Part shown: positions 1-13,541 of the stretch, in pieces
How positions within the stretch are numbered: the first letter of the stretch is position 1
Layout of the letters: each line of letters opens with the position of its first letter
Source: Lolium rigidum
Taxonomy: Eukaryota > Streptophyta > Magnoliopsida > Poales > Poaceae
Reading direction: 5' to 3'
NCBI RefSeq assembly: GCF_022539505.1
Contig: NC_061508.1
Location: 30,312,256 to 30,376,255 of the forward strand
Length of the DNA: 64,000 nucleotides
Notes under the pieces: model-generated
The model's database searches: none
Told to the model about the DNA's origin: nothing
Seen by the model: only the letters and a program-made list of their open reading frames with translations
Made by a program: the position numbers and the translations under genes

Positions 1-1570
1 ACTTTGGCATTAAAAGAAACAACGAACAGTACCATCTTTGGGACATGAATCAACGCATTGAACTTGTCAGGACTGACATCGATGCCATCATGATATAAAG
101 TTGTTCTACTTCCACTATGCCAACCATGTGAGTTAGGTTCCACATCAATCACTTGTACCATTAAATATGTCTAAAAAATATTTTCATGCTAATAGTTCTA
201 TAATTAGGAAAGGGAGGATAATGCATAGTCTGAAATGTCACTTTTTTTATAGAACAAAGTGGCAACAAAGATAAATGGACAAAGTAGGTAGCAAGTAAGA
301 CCCTACGATCATTCATTTTTTTCATTATGAGCCAATTCATAGTTAGTGTGCTTATTTTTTATAATATTGTAAGAAATTAACTACCATGTTTTACAATTAA
401 TTACAATGTTGTTAAACTTTTTTATTCAACAGATCACCAAACAACCAATTGTCTCAAAGCAACACAACCCGTTAGTAACATCATGATCAATCACAATACC
501 AAATAAGGCTTAGAAAACCTGAATTTACATTCATGGCCAAAGCAAAAAAAAATCTTGAAGACCTATTTCTTATTCATTGTTCGCCCAGTATAGGCATACC
601 CAATATTGTCACAACCTGTGTTGTACGTGGAAGCATGCAACCAATGAACTTCTCCATCTTTGAAAATTATCTATTAAAAACTATATAGTTAGATGCAGAG
701 TATATAACTACATCTTTCATGAAAATTTCCTAATATAACTTTCATTGTCCTTTATCTACACATCTCTACGGATAATAATGACCGATTTTATGTATTAGTG
801 AGTGCGAAGATTTAAAAACTGATATCTCTTCTTTAAAGGGAGTTTTGTATTCTTTCTTTCATGACACGGTTTGTGGTTGGTGAACATTAATGCAATTATA
901 TTATTCTAAATCTACTAGCCATATAGATAGGAGAAAATCGGTTAAAGATACAGTAAATAGATAAATTCATATCAGAAAAATATGATTATCATAATCCACC
1001 AAAATGTCAGTTACAACCTTATACATACTTACCACCTGGTACCCAAAAGAAAGAGTAGAAATAATTTTGGAGGATTTTATTCCTTACGAAACTTTTTCTT
1101 ATGATATGCTTGTTTGGTTTGCAGGGTTCAAAACAATATCAAAATTTCATTTGTCACAGTAATATTTTGTGTGAATACTTTACATGCAAATCCAAAGAAG
1201 AATAATCCATTGAATCCAGGCTTATGGGATTTTTTTATCTCACTGTCAACTAGGTGATACACCTGATTATTAAACAAATTCCTGAATCTTTTTTCTGTGG
1301 TGCAACCAAATGGCATTTATGATGGATTGTGTTTTTAATTCGCGTAGGATTCAACATTCTATGATATTCTATTTCGATATTTTTCCTGCTATTACATTTC
1401 CGAAATCTTGAGAATCAAAAAGGCCTTGGGCAGCTAGCCAAGAATACAGGATTTTGTGTTTCTAAGTTCAAACTTGAATCCTGGTTGCCCCCGAGAGACA
1501 TACGCCCAAGCACTGCAATGGCCCCACAGAGAAGCCGTTCAAACAAGCCGCGAACTGAATCTCTTCCCCT
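1..1570. other. AT-rich intergenic DNA upstream of the ERF gene
   Basis: AT-rich sequence with no open frame of convincing composition and no terminal repeats that I could recognise. The last ~100 bases turn CA/CT-rich and are the probable promoter of the ERF gene. Nothing else is supported here. Confidence 0.6.
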
Positions 1571-1711
1571 CTATTTATAGCGCTCCAAAAGCTCGCACAC
1601 ACCACACTAATCACACCGGCACCAACGGCACCGTCTTCTCCGAGCCCCGAGACATCACGGAGGAAGCTGGTCTCACTCTCGCCGAGCTAGCAACACCGTG
1701 CGAGGTCCCCA
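1571..1711 (+). promoter_or_regulatory. TATA box and 5' leader of the ERF gene
   Basis: A CTATTTATAG TATA-like box lies at about 1571-1580, followed by a CA-rich leader (CACACACCACACTAATCACACC) typical of grass 5' UTRs. The ATG is at 1712, so a start site near 1600 would give a leader of ~110 nt. This is inferred from motif and spacing only. Confidence 0.5.
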
Positions 1712-2308
1712 ATGGCACGGCCACAGCAACGGTATCGCGGCGTGCGACAACGCCACTGGGGCTCCTGGGTGTCCGAGATCCGCCACCCGCTCCTGTACGT
1801 ATAATCTATCTGTCAAAAGCATGCTTGCCATTGCTTGGATCGACTTTCTTTCTTGGCGTAGTCTGACTATGGCGGTCGGTTTTCTTGCAGCAAGACGAGG
1901 ATCTGGCTAGGCACCTTCGAGACGGCGGAGGACGCGGCGCGCGCCTACGACGAGGCTGCTCGCATCATGTGCGGCGCGCGCGTGCGCACCAACTTCCCCG
2001 ACGACGCCGGCGGCACCCCGCCATCGTCGTTCCTCTCCCCGGCGCTCGTGGCCAAGCTTCACCGCTTCAACATGGCGTCGGGTTCGCAGGCCGCGGAGCA
2101 ACGGGAGAAGGGCGCCTCGTCGACGGCGTCCGTGGAGGCGCGCGCGGCGGCGGCGGCATCGTTCGCTGGCATGGGCTATGCCAGTGCGCCGTCGGCGGAG
2201 GCGGCGGCGGCAGCGGGGTGGAGCGGCGGGTTCCTGGAGGAGCAGTACGTGGAGCAGATGATCGAGGAGCTGCTGGACTCCAACTTCTCCATGGAAATCT
2301 CCTACTAG
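1712..2308 (+). CDS. ERF003: AP2/ERF transcription factor, ERF003-like (group V), two exons
   Basis: Nuclear DNA-binding transcription factor with a single AP2/ERF domain. Exon 1 is 1712-1794, the intron 1795-1890 (GTACGT...TTGCAG), exon 2 1891-2308; total 501 nt, 166 aa. The protein opens directly into the AP2 domain (residues ~7-63; [20 protein letters not shown], then [19 protein letters not shown] across the splice, ending RTNFP). The intron inside the AP2 domain after RHPLL is typical of ERF group V. The [19 protein letters not shown] start matches the Arabidopsis At5g25190 (ERF003/ESE3) type rather than WIN1/SHN proteins, which start MVQ.KKFRGV. An Ala-rich linker leads to the conserved C-terminal EQMIEELL motif. 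Start and splice sites are certain from the domain; a role in ethylene, stress or surface regulation is family inference. No lesion seen. Confidence 0.93.
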
Positions 2309-5300
2309 TTGTTGCTACCCATGTTCTGTTTCCGTGTCTTCCGTTTGTTCTGTTTCCACTCTCTTTCTCCCTGCGAATGTGTGTTTCTGTGTTAGTTAGT
2401 AGCTATGTCAGGAAGAACTCGAGGTTAGTATGGTCATCAACCCGAGTTCTCCAACAGCTTGTGTATACGGTAGCTTTGGTTAGAGAATAGGAAATTTTCT
2501 TTACTATTATTGATGTCCAAATTCTATGATCTTAATGCTGGCCTGCCGACATTCTTTTTAGAGACAGAATTTTTACCCTGGAATTAATCACACGAGTCAC
2601 TTCTCCCTAATTTACACCACTTTGAGATAAATATATTGTGGTATAATATGATACCAATTTTGTTTGCCTACGTTTGCTGTTATGTTTACCACTGAATATT
2701 TCCATGTTCAGCTTGCGGCTATTTTTGCCACTTCAATTTTTAAAGAGAGTTTAGCATAACAGTCTTGGTCACCGCAAACTAAGTGGACTCAGCTTCAGTC
2801 ACTTTGAGAAGCAGAGTCGCCGAGCGAAGTCATCCATTCTTGGCCCTCATTTAAGATCAATGCCTTAGATTGATCTCCATTCATAGCTAAAACAACTGAA
2901 CTCCTTACAATGTTTTGAAAAAATCAGGTAACTCGTAAATGTTTCGTTTAACAGGTTGAGAAAGTTCCAATCCATTTCGATCGCATTGGATTGAAACATT
3001 TCAGAATATAAATCAAAACATTCAGAATTTACTAGATTTTTTTCAAAAGTTTCTAAGCTGTTTGAAATTTTAAGTTCTATATGTGGATCAAAGCATGATT
3101 GGATCTCAAATGAAAGACTGAGAATATGCGGCTCCATTTCACTTCTCGAAGTTACCGAAGCTGATTCTAAACGGCTCAACTTCCTCCGTTAACATTGAAA
3201 GACTCTTAGATGGTAAATCTGTAGGCACCTCTAGAAATAGTAGCTCGGTCGGAATACCTTTTTTTTTGTTTTAGATATATATAAAAAGCTATCCTATCCT
3301 CTCCACAAAGTGGGTAAGTGCATGTGATTCATGGTAGTCATGAGTTTCAATAAAAATTAACAGTGTCATCTGATTAATTAAGTTAATTCTTAGTAGATTG
3401 AGATATACCCATGGATTCATCGAAGTCGGACTGCAATGATTTTCCTTGTGTAAACTAGCTACTCTTTCCGGTCCAAAACCACTAGCCAAACTAGGCTAAA
3501 ATCAATCACCACACCGCAGTACAACAGTTTGTTCAGAGAAACTAAACCCACACCACAGTGCATTCAAGTAGGTAGATTACAAGCTGCAGCAATACCGCAT
3601 AAGGGATACACACATAATGGCACTAGCCGTGTTAGCCGTGAATAAGTAGTACTTTGAACACCTAGGACGAATCTTGGCACCCGAAGTACGCAGCAGGATG
3701 TGGCACTTATGGCCATGGCGGCCTGGCCTGCGCGCAGAGTACAGCGACGAGACGAGAGGCCCGCGAGCGCACGTACGTACCCAGCACTGAACAAGCCGGA
3801 TTCGCTGGCTGCGGCATTGGCAGGACCGAGATCGATCAGAATATATTGATGGATTCAGAGTTTCGGATGAGATAGATTCGGAGGTAATTGCCACTCCGCT
3901 GCGCCGCGGTGCGTCACCCATGACATTTGACACTGACGGAGCATGAATGCCAAGGAGGACTCAACTGGTCGAGAGTCTCCTCGTCGTGGCATGTGCCTCG
4001 CCGGCACATGCACTCGCGCGCTCTTGCCGCTCGGGTACCGAGCTCACGCACGTCAGCAGGTGCCTTACTTCACCAGTGTGCAGCACCAATGGAGCATGTC
4101 AACTGCTAGACGGAAAAATAATTTTACATGACCTAGTCCACAAATTCAAATTTATAGAACAAGTCATACGACTTACCCTCAGCACAAAACTCCCTCCCCT
4201 GTCAATCATTAGAGTTGTTGGTGCAGGCATGTGAATTTGTAAACCAGGTCTCATAAAATTATTGTCATGCTAGACGTCTAGCACCGGGTTGTCTTGTGTG
4301 GTCAAAATCTCATGCTGAGCTTTCTAGTTGCCGCAATACAAAAAGGCGTCCGAGCCCCGCCTTGCGCACCGTCCGATCGTCTCGACCGTGATCATCCGAT
4401 TCTCTTTTGCTTGTCTTTTCCCGCGTGTACTCTCTCTTGTTGGAAAGAAGGTCAACGAACACAAATCCCACCTCCAACAACTCAGCGCACACAACCACAA
4501 CGGCGAGAGCCTACGACTCCTACTACCGCCACCACTGCTTGTTGCTCTCTGGCTAGGTTGCACAGCTGGCAGCATCGGTGTGCATCCCCCATGACTTGCA
4601 TCGTGTTGGCTAGACCGCATGTCCCGCGGTGGCGTTGTTGGGGCACTAGGCAGACGGGATGGTCTAGGTTTGTGGGTGGGGTGGGGGTGACGTAGTGGTG
4701 AGGTTCGAAGCACGCGGGTAGATATGGGGAGGACCGGTGCCAAAGATGGAGATCCATGGGACAGTGGCACGCTACTTTGGGGAATCGTTCTCGACAAGCA
4801 TGAAAATGTGAGCTATCGAGAAATAAGAGAAAAAGTGTGGATAGGAGAGAAGAAAAAGAGATAAGGAGAGAATGTGGGTAGGTCCCAGCGCACATCGTTT
4901 TCTTCCACCAACAGGGCACGAGACACATGGATTGAGTAGAGGATCGGGATGTGCGAAACCCGGGTGATTGAATCTTTTTCTATATAAAAAAACTCGCTTT
5001 TCAGCAGAAAACTTGCTATCTTTTTTTAAACAAGGATAGGTCTCGAAGGACATAGATACTACATTCATAACAAGTGGCGGGGATACAAATTATGGGGAGA
5101 ACGTCACTACAACTAAAAGTTACATCGTAGTCCTCTGATTATCCAAACGGACCTGAACAAAAAAACTAAAATGCAATCGGGTCCTCCACCATCGATCTTT
5201 CTTTTGGGCACGAAGAAATGGCCGCCATCTCCGTTGCTGGTGATAGGACCACTTGGGGTGAAGTAGGTGAGGAACACTGTCCTCGACCAGAAAGCTCCCA

Positions 5301-5965
5301 CGTCAAGGCCAAAGAGTTGATCCAACCAAGAAATAGTAATACTGCCGCTCGCATCAAAGCAAGGAGCGGCCACCCTCCGGCCATGGCAGTTGGGAGTTGG
5401 ATAACACGAAGCCATCGATAAACCATCAAGATTGAGCTCTAAAAAACTTGTTCACCTGCAGCATATCGAGAAGTCCCAACTATGCTCAAAAGATGGCCAC
5501 CAGCTCATCCATTCCTCCGCCACCTCATCAACCAGGAGGAAGAATTGTAGCACCGCCTTCAACTCGATCTAGAACAGATCCATGCTTATTTGTAGAGGCT
5601 CCACCAGATCCATCCCTCGCACCAAGATCCCACCTTTGAAGCTCACCGAAGAGAAGCACCGAAGACCATCTAGTGTCGACCGGAGGCACCATGACAGTGA
5701 AGCCCCATGGCATCATGCCAAACACCATCAAGTCAAGACCCAACCAAACAATAGACCTATCCCTACAACTACTATGAACATGAGCAACCTAACTGCCTCC
5801 CCCATGCATACTTCGGCCAGAGAGAACGGCAGAGGAAGAGGCGAGAAACCGGGGAAGAAAAGTAGACTCTTAAGATGGCAGGAGGAATAGAGAGAAAAGA
5901 GAAAGGGAAAATTTCCATGGAAGAAACGAATCACCTGGGCACAAATTTATTTGGTAGGTGTAGAT
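2309..5965. other. Intergenic DNA, no recognisable gene
   Basis: Contains the 3' UTR of the ERF gene (to ~2520), AT-rich DNA to ~3480, a mixed-GC stretch at ~3560-4080 with no recognisable protein, and a GC-rich stretch ~4300-4930. Several frames of 100-150 codons occur on both strands but overlap each other and show no domain or consistent codon bias, so I did not call them. The segment ~5030-5950 is described separately. Confidence 0.5.
5030..5950 (-). repeat. Possible polyadenylated retro-element remnant (unclassified)
   Basis: Read on the minus strand this stretch starts CT-rich, continues as gene-like but stop-interrupted sequence, and ends in CTTGTTTAAAAAAAG near 5020-5035, as a short A-tailed retroposon might. 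No reverse transcriptase, splice-supported frame or target-site duplication was found. It could equally be a degraded gene fragment. Confidence 0.25.
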
Positions 5966-5970
5966 GTACC

Positions 5971-6355
5971 TGACATAGGCATCCCTAATGGGCCTGCCGA
6001 AGATAGTACCCGGGGTTTATTGAAGGCCCACTACTCGAAGAATAAGAAGATTCGGAAGATCAAGATGTTATTAAGGAAAGTTAGAGTTGTAATAGAAAGT
6101 CTTATTTGTAATCTTACGGGATGAGTTTGAAACCTTCCCGGACTTTGTAACTTGTACAACACGAATCCCTCGGCTCCGCCTCCTATATAAGGGGGAGTCG
6201 AGGGACGCAGAGATCATCGAATCATTGTCTACAAATCCTAGTTTTCATAATCGTCGAGTACTTTTTGGCTGAAACCTTCGAGATCTACTTGCCCTCTACT
6301 TCCAACTAAACCCTAGCCTACAATCCATAGGCATTGACAAGTTAATACCTTGTCA
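5971..6355 (+). repeat. 5' LTR of G1
   Basis: 385 bp, TG...CA termini. A TATA box (CCTATATAAGG) near 6181-6191 marks the likely U3 promoter; transcription would start about 30 bases downstream. Near-identical to 41025-41408. Confidence 0.95.
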
Positions 6356-6975
6356 ATTGGCGCCGTCTCGTGGGAATTAGAGGCGACAAGGAGCTGATCT
6401 CGATGGCACGTTCAAGATCGTCGACTTCATCAGTAGCAAGCAACATCATGGACAGAGGTAAACAGATCGAAACTGGTCTTGTGGATTTTGTTCCTCACCC
6501 GCCCTCCCGTTTGGATGCATATGCGTATCTGGAGGAGCCAATGAAGATGACGTTTGGAAAATTCGATTTCCGCGTCGAGAAAGGAGTGTATCGTCTCGAA
6601 GTTCCGATCTCGTCGGGATTTTCGTCGGGTGGTTCTGATCTCTCAAACTCAGTATCATCCGTCGAGTCCAGCGATAAGGAGATTTCGTCGCCACGCTTCA
6701 TCGACAGCAGGGCAAGTGAAAAACTCGCCAGAATCTTCAGCGACATGTCCTTCGAATCATCGGCGGACTCTTATATAAGCGATGATTCAAGCGACACTGA
6801 CAGCTTCGACTTCATCGACAAATCCACCTCTATTGGGAAGGTCTTCACCAAACTCTATGATGGTGTTACCGAACCAAGCAAAGTGAAAACTCCAAAATAT
6901 CATCAAGTTTTTGCCATTGGAGATGCAAGCCGCGATCAAGAGGAAACATCGGAGGCTTTCGAAGATTTGGGCAAT

Positions 6976-8580
6976 TGATGGCGTGTATTTCACACGTTCG
7001 TTGGGCAACCCCAAGAGGAAGGTATGATGCGCACAGCAGCAAGTTTTCCCTCAGAAAGAAACCAAGGTTTATCGAACCAGGAGGAGCCAAGAAGCACGTT
7101 GAAGATTGATGGCGGCGGGATGTAGTGCGGCGCAACACCGGAGATTCCGGCGCCAACGTGGAACCCGCACAACACAACCAAAGTACTTTGCCCCAACGAA
7201 ACAGAGTGAGGTTGTCAATCTCACCGGCTTGCTGTAACAAAGGATTAACCGTATTGTGTGGAAGATGATTGTTTGCGAGAGAAAACAAGTAAAAACAAGT
7301 ATTGCAGCAGATTTGTATTTCGAGTATTAAAGAATGGACCGGGGTCCACAGTTCACTAGAGGTGTCTCTCCCATAAGATAAAAGCATGTTGGGTGAACAA
7401 ATTACAGTCGGGCAATTGACAAATAGAGAGGGCATAACAATGCACATACATGTCATGATAAGTATAGTGAGATTTAATTGGGCATTACGACAAAGTACAT
7501 AGACCGCCATCCAACTGCATCTATGCCTAAAAAGTCCACCTTCAGAGTTATCGTCCGAACCCCTTCCGAGTATTAAGTTGCAAAGCAACGAGACAATTGC
7601 ATTAAGTATGGTGCGTAATGTAATCAACAACTACATCCTCGGACATAGCGCCAATGTTTTATCCCTAGTGGCAACAAGCACAACACAACCTTAGAACTTT
7701 CTGTCACTGTCCCAGGTGTCAATGCAGGCATGAACCCACTATCGAGCATAAATACTCCCTCTTGGAGTTAAGAGCAAAAACTTGGCCAGAGCCTCTACTA
7801 GTAACGGAGATCATGCAAGATCATAAACAACACATATGTAATAACTTGATAATTAACATAACATGGTATTCTCTATCCATCGGATCCCGACAAACACAAC
7901 ATAGAGTATTACAGATAGATGATCTTGATCATGTTAGGCAGCTCACAAGATCCAACAATGAAGCACAATGAGGAGAAGACAACCATCTAGCTACTGCTAT
8001 GGACCCATAGTCCGGGGGTGAACTACTCACTCATCACTCCGGAGGCGACCATGGCGGCGTAGAGTCCTCCGGGAGATGAATCCCCTCTCCGGCAGGGTGC
8101 CGGAGGAGATCTCCGGAATCCCCCGAGATGGGATTGGCGGCGGCGGCGTCTCGGTAAGGTTTTCCGTATCGTGGTTTTTCGCATCGGGGGTTTCGCGACG
8201 GAGGCTTTAAGTAGGCGGAAGGGCGAGTCGGGGCCTGACGAGGGGCCCACACCATAGGGCGGCGCGGGCCCCTCCTTGGCCGCGCCGCCTTGTGGTTTGG
8301 CCACCTCGTGGCCCCAGTTCGTATGCTCTTCGGTCTTCTGGAAGGTTCGTGGCGAAATAGGCCCCTGGGTTTTCGTTTCGTCCAATTCCGAGAATATTTT
8401 GTTACTAGGATTTCTGAAACCAAAAACAGCAGAAAACAACAATCGGCACTTCGGCATCTTGTTAATAGGTTAGTTCCGGAAAATGCACGAATATGACATA
8501 AAGTGTGCATAAAACATGTAGGTATCATCAATAATATGGCATAGAACATAAGAAATTATCGATACGTCGGAGACGTATCA
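6976..8580 (-). repeat. 3' LTR of G2 (lower-coordinate copy)
   Basis: 1605 bp, partner of 13542-15143. The high identity and intact TG/CA ends define the element. The frames seen inside are shared by both copies and show no protein domain, so none is called as a gene. Confidence 0.94.
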
Positions 8581-11168
8581 AGCATCCCCAAGCTTAGTTC
8601 CGCTCGTCCCGAGCGAGTAAAACGATAACAAAGATAATTTCTGAAGTGATATGCCATCATAACCTTGATCATACTATTTGTAAACATATGTAGTGGATGC
8701 AGCGATCAAAACAATGGTAATGACATGAGTAAACAAGTGAATCATAAAGCAAAGACTTTTCATGAATAGTACTTCAAGACAAGTATTAATAAGTCTTGCA
8801 TAAGAGTTAACTCATAAAGCAATAAATCAAAGTAAAGGTATTGAAGCAACACAAAGGAAGATTAAGTTTCAGCGGTTGCTTTCAACTTATAACATGTATA
8901 TCTCATGGATAATTGTCAACATAGAGTAATATAACAAGTGCAATATGCAAATATGTAGGAATCAATGCACAGTTCACACAAGTGTTTGCTTCTTGAGGTG
9001 GAGAGAGATAGGTGAACTGACTCAACATAAAAGTAAAAAGAATGGTCCTTCAAAGAGGAAAGCATCGATTGCTATATTTGTGCTAGAGCTTTTATTTTGA
9101 AAACATGAAACAATTTTGTCAACGGTAGTAATAAAGCATATGAGTTATGAAAGTTATATCTTACAAGTTGCAAGTCTCATGCATAGTATACTAATAGTGC
9201 CCGCACCTTGTCCTAATTAGCTTGGACTACCGGATCTTTGCAATGCACATGTTTTAACCAAGTGTCACAATGGGGTACCTCCATGTCGCCTATACAAAGG
9301 TCTAAGGAGAAAGCTCGCATTTTGGATTTCTCGCTTTTGATTATTCTCAACTTAGACATCCATACCGGGACAACATGGACAACAGATAATGGACTCCTCT
9401 TTAATGCATAAGCATGTGGCAACAATTATTATTCTCATATGAGATTGAGGATGTATGTCCAAAACTGAAACTTCCACCATGATTCATGGCTTTAATTAGC
9501 GGCCCAATGTTCTTCTCTAACAATATGCATGCTCCAACCATAAAGGTGGTAGATCTCTCTTACTTCAGACAAGACGGACATGCATAGCAACTCACATGAT
9601 ATTCAACAAGGAATAGTTGATGGCGTCCCCTGAAGCATGGTTATCGCACAACAAGCAACTTAATAAGAGATAAAGTGCATAAGTACATATTCAATACCAC
9701 AATAGTTTTTAAGCTATTTGTCCCATGAGCTATATATTGCAAAGGTGAATGATGGAATTTTAAAGGTAGCACTCAAGCAATTTACTTTGGAATGGCGGAT
9801 AAATACCATGTAGTAGGTAGGTATGGTGGACACAAATGGCATAGTGGTTGGCTCAAGTATTTTGGATGCATGAGAATTGTTCCCTCTCGATACAAGGTTT
9901 AGGCTAGCAAGGTTATTTGAAACAAACACAAGGATGAACGGTGCAGCAAAACTCACATAAAAGTCATATTGTAAACATTATAAGACTCTACACCGTCTTC
10001 CTTGTCGTTCAAAACTCAATACTAGATATTATCTAGACTCTAGAGAAACCAAATATGCAAACCAAATTAGCAAGCTCTAAGTATTTCTTCATTAATGGGT
10101 GCAAAGTATATGATGCAAGAGCTTAAACATGAGCACAAAAATTGCCAAGTATCAAATTATCCAAGACATTTTAGAGTTACTACATGTAGCATTTTCCAAT
10201 TCCAACCATATAACAATTTAACGAAGAAGAAACTTCGCCATGAATACTATGAGTAGAGCCTAAGGACATATTTGTCCATATGCTACAGCGGAGCGTGTCT
10301 CTCTCCCATAAAGTGAATGCTAGGATCCATTTTATTCAAACAAAACAAAAAACAAAAACAAACCGACGTTCCAAGCAAAGTGCATAAGATGTGACGGAAT
10401 AAAAATATAGTTTCAGGGGAGGAACCTGATAATGTTGTCGATGAAGAAGGGGATGCCTTGGGCATCCCCAAGCTTAGACGCTTGAGTCTTCTTATAATAT
10501 GCAGGGGTGAACCACCGGGGCATCCCCAAGCTTAGAGCTTTCACTCTCCTTGATCATATTGCATCATACTCCTCTCTTGATCCTTGAAAACTTCCTCCAC
10601 ACCAAACTCGAAATAACTCATTAGAGGGTTAGTGCACAATAAAAATTCACATGTTCGGAGGTGACACAATCATTTTTAACACTTCTGGACATTGCATAAA
10701 TCTACTGGACATTAATGGATCAAAGAAATTCATCCAACATAGCAAAAGAGGCAATGCAAAATAAAAGGCAGAATCTGTCAAAACAGAACAGTCCGTAAAG
10801 ATGGATTTTATTAGGCCACCAGACTTGCTCAAATGAAAATGCTCAAATTGAATGAAAGTTGCGTACATATCTGAGGATCATGCACGTAAATTGGCTTAAT
10901 TTTCTGAGCTACCTACAGGGAGGTAGACCCAGATTCGTGACAGCAAAGAAATCTGGAACTGCGCAGTAATCCAAATCTAGTACTTACTTTACTATCAAAG
11001 ACTTTACTTGGCACAACAAAACATAAAACTAAGATAAGGAGAGGTTGCTACAGTAGTAAACAACTTCCAAGACACAAATATAAAACAAAAATACTGTAGT
11101 AAAAACATGGGTTGTCTCCCATAAGCGCTTTTCTTTAACGCCTTTCAGCTAGGCGCAGAAAGTGTAAC
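8581..11168 (-). other. G2 long non-coding 3' region with reiterated polypurine-tract motifs
   Basis: About 2.6 kb between the protease remnant and the 3' LTR. No reverse transcriptase, RNase H or integrase motif can be found on either strand. The 16-base motif GCATCCCCAAGCTTAG occurs three times: 8582-8597 (the functional polypurine tract), 10462-10477 and 10520-10535. The rest is AT-rich and without long frames. Confidence 0.8.
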
Positions 11169-11607
11169 TCAAGTAACATCAAAAGTTGAAGCATCAACAT
11201 CATAATTTGTTCTAATAATAGAATCATAAGGTAACTTCATTCTCTTTCTAGGGAAGTGTTCCATACCTTTCTTGAGAGGAAATTGATATTTAATATTACC
11301 TTCCTTCATATCAATAGTGGCACCAACGGTTCGAAGAAAAGGTCTTCCCAATATAATGGGGCAAGATGCATTGCATTCAATATCCAAGACAACAAAATCA
11401 ACGGGGACAAGGTTATTGTTAACCATAATATGAACATTATCAACCTTCCCCAAAGGTTTCTATTTAGCATTATCAGCGAGATTAACATCCAAATAACAAT
11501 TTTTCAATGGTGGCAAGTCAAGCATATCATAGACTTTTTTAGGCATAACAGAAATACTTGCACCAAGATCACATAAAGCATTACAATCAAAATCTTTGAC
11601 TCTCATT
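11169..11607 (-). pseudogene. G2 aspartic protease remnant
   Basis: Retropepsin-like domain of the Athila type. The minus strand encodes an active-site segment of D-L-G-A-S type around 11550-11580, followed by a -1/+1 frame change, and then the C-terminal half (FVVLDIECNASCPIILGRPF; 11169-11453) with the ILGRPFL motif typical of plant gypsy proteases. Directly downstream of gag in the same orientation. Broken by the frameshift; no pol follows. Confidence 0.75.
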
Positions 11608-13285
11608 TTAATGATGGGCTCCCAACCCATCCTCTAGCTTTCTAGGAATAGAAGTTTCAAGTTTTAGTTTCTCTTCTCTAGCTTTTATGAGAGCATTTGT
11701 AATATGTTTTGTGAAAGCCAAGTTTACAGCGCTAGCATTGGGACTCTTAGCAAGTTTTTGTAAGAACTTTATAACTTCAGAGATGTGGAAATCATCAAAA
11801 TCTAAATCATTACAATCTAAAGCAATGGGATTATCATCCCCAAGGTTGGAAAAAATTTCAGCAGTTTTATCACGAGCGGTTTCAGCAGTTTTAGCAGTTT
11901 CAGGTAATTTTGCGCGCTTTGCACTAGGAGTAGAAGCATTGCCAACACCAATTATTTTACCATTGATAGTAGGAGGTGCAGCAACATGTGAATCATTAGC
12001 ATTGCTAGTGGTGGTGATAGTCCAAACTTTAGCTACATTTTCCTTTTTAGCTAGTTTTTCATTTTCTTCTCTATCCCACCTAGCACGCAGTTCAGCCATT
12101 AATCTTATATTCTCATTAATTCTAACTTGGATGGCATTTGTTGTAGTAACAATTTTATTTTCAATATCCCTATTAGGAATAACTTTCGATTTCAAAAGAT
12201 CAACATCAGAGGCAAGACTATCAACTCTAGAAACAAGAATATCAATTTTATTGAGCTTTTCCTCAACAGATTTGTTAAAGGCAGTTTTTGTACTAATAAA
12301 TTCTTTAAGCATAGCTTCAAGTCCAGGGGGTGTATTCCTATTATTGTTGTAAGAATTCCCATAAGAATTAGCATAACCGTTACCATTATTACAAGGATAT
12401 GGCCTATAGTTATTACTAGAAGTGTTCCGATAAGCATTGTTGTTGAAATTATTATTTTTAATGAAGTTTACATCAACATGTTCTTCTTGGGAAACCAATG
12501 AAGCTAATGGAACATTATTAGGATCAACATTAGTCCTATCATTTGCAAGCATAGACATAATAGCATCAACCTTATCATTCAAGGAAGAGGATTCTTCAAC
12601 GGAATTTACCTTCTTACCTTGTGGAGCTCTTTCCGTGTGCCATTCAGAGTAATTAACCATCATATTATCAAGAAGCTTTGTTGCTTCACCAAGAGTGATG
12701 GACATAAAGGTACCTCCAGCAGCTGAATCCAATAAATTCCGCGAAGAAAAATTTAGTCCTGCATAGAAGGTTTGGATGATCATCCAAGTAGTCAGTCCAT
12801 GGGTTGAGCAATTTTTAACCCGAGATTTCATTCTTTCCCAAGCTTGAGCAACATGTTCATTATCCAATTGTTTAAAATTCATTATGCTACTCCTCAAAGA
12901 TATAATTTTAGCAGGGGGATAATATCTACCAATAAAAGCATCCTTGCATTTAGTCCAGGAATCAATACTATTCTTAGGCGAGAGATAGCAACCAATCTTT
13001 AGCTCTTCCTCTTAATGAGAAAGGGAACAATTTTAATTTTATAATGTCACCATCTACATCTTTATATTTTTGCATTTCACATAGTTCAACAAAATTATTG
13101 AGATGGGCAGCAGCATCATCAGAACTAACACCAGAAAATTGCTCTCGCATAACAAGATTTAGTAAAGCAGGTTTAATTTTAAAGAATTCTGCTGTAGTAG
13201 CAGGTGGAGCAATAGGTGTGCATAGGAAATAATTATTATTTGTGCTAGTGAAGTCACACAACTTAGTATTTTCAGGGGTAGCCAT
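11608..13285 (-). pseudogene. gag: G2 Gag polyprotein, frameshifted
   Basis: Structural protein of the Athila-like element. The N-terminal part (13285-12974) contains the gag core start (FFKIKPALLNLVMREQFSG, LKLFPFSLRGRAKDWLLSL). The frame then shifts for a short stretch and continues in 12897-11608, including AQAWERMKSRVKNC and a long Asn-rich segment followed by a predicted coiled coil (VDSLASDVDLLKSKV). It starts ~230 nt after the primer-binding site. It would make a Gag only if the frameshift is a sequence error or is bypassed. Confidence 0.85.
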
Positions 13286-13541
13286 TTTAGTAGTAGTAAA
13301 TAAAGCAAACTAGATAAAGTAAATGCAAGTAAACTAAATTTTTTGTATTTTTGATATAGAGTGCAAGACAGTAAATAAAGTAAAGCTAGCAACTAATCTT
13401 TTTGGTGTTTTTATATAAGTGCAGCAAACAAAGTAGTAAATAAAATAAAGCAAGACAAAAACAAAGTAGAGAGATTGAGAAGTGGAGACTCCCCTTGCAG
13501 CGTGTCTTGATCTCCCCGGCAACGGCGCCAGAAAATATGCT

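Noticed and set aside
1456..1866. 136-codon plus-strand frame over the ERF promoter and first exon
   Set aside because: Overlaps the ERF exon in another frame and runs through its intron; no domain. The AP2 domain fixes the true frame.
3577..3933. 118-codon minus-strand frame near 3.6-3.9 kb
   Set aside because: No recognisable domain, poor codon bias, no promoter or splice support.
4324..4928. Overlapping 130-157-codon frames on both strands
   Set aside because: GC-rich chance frames; composition is Ser/Arg/Pro-rich in every frame and no motif appears.
7000..7640. 254-codon minus-strand frame, repeated at 13386-14147
   Set aside because: Both lie in the two LTRs of G2 and are the same non-coding sequence; no protein domain.
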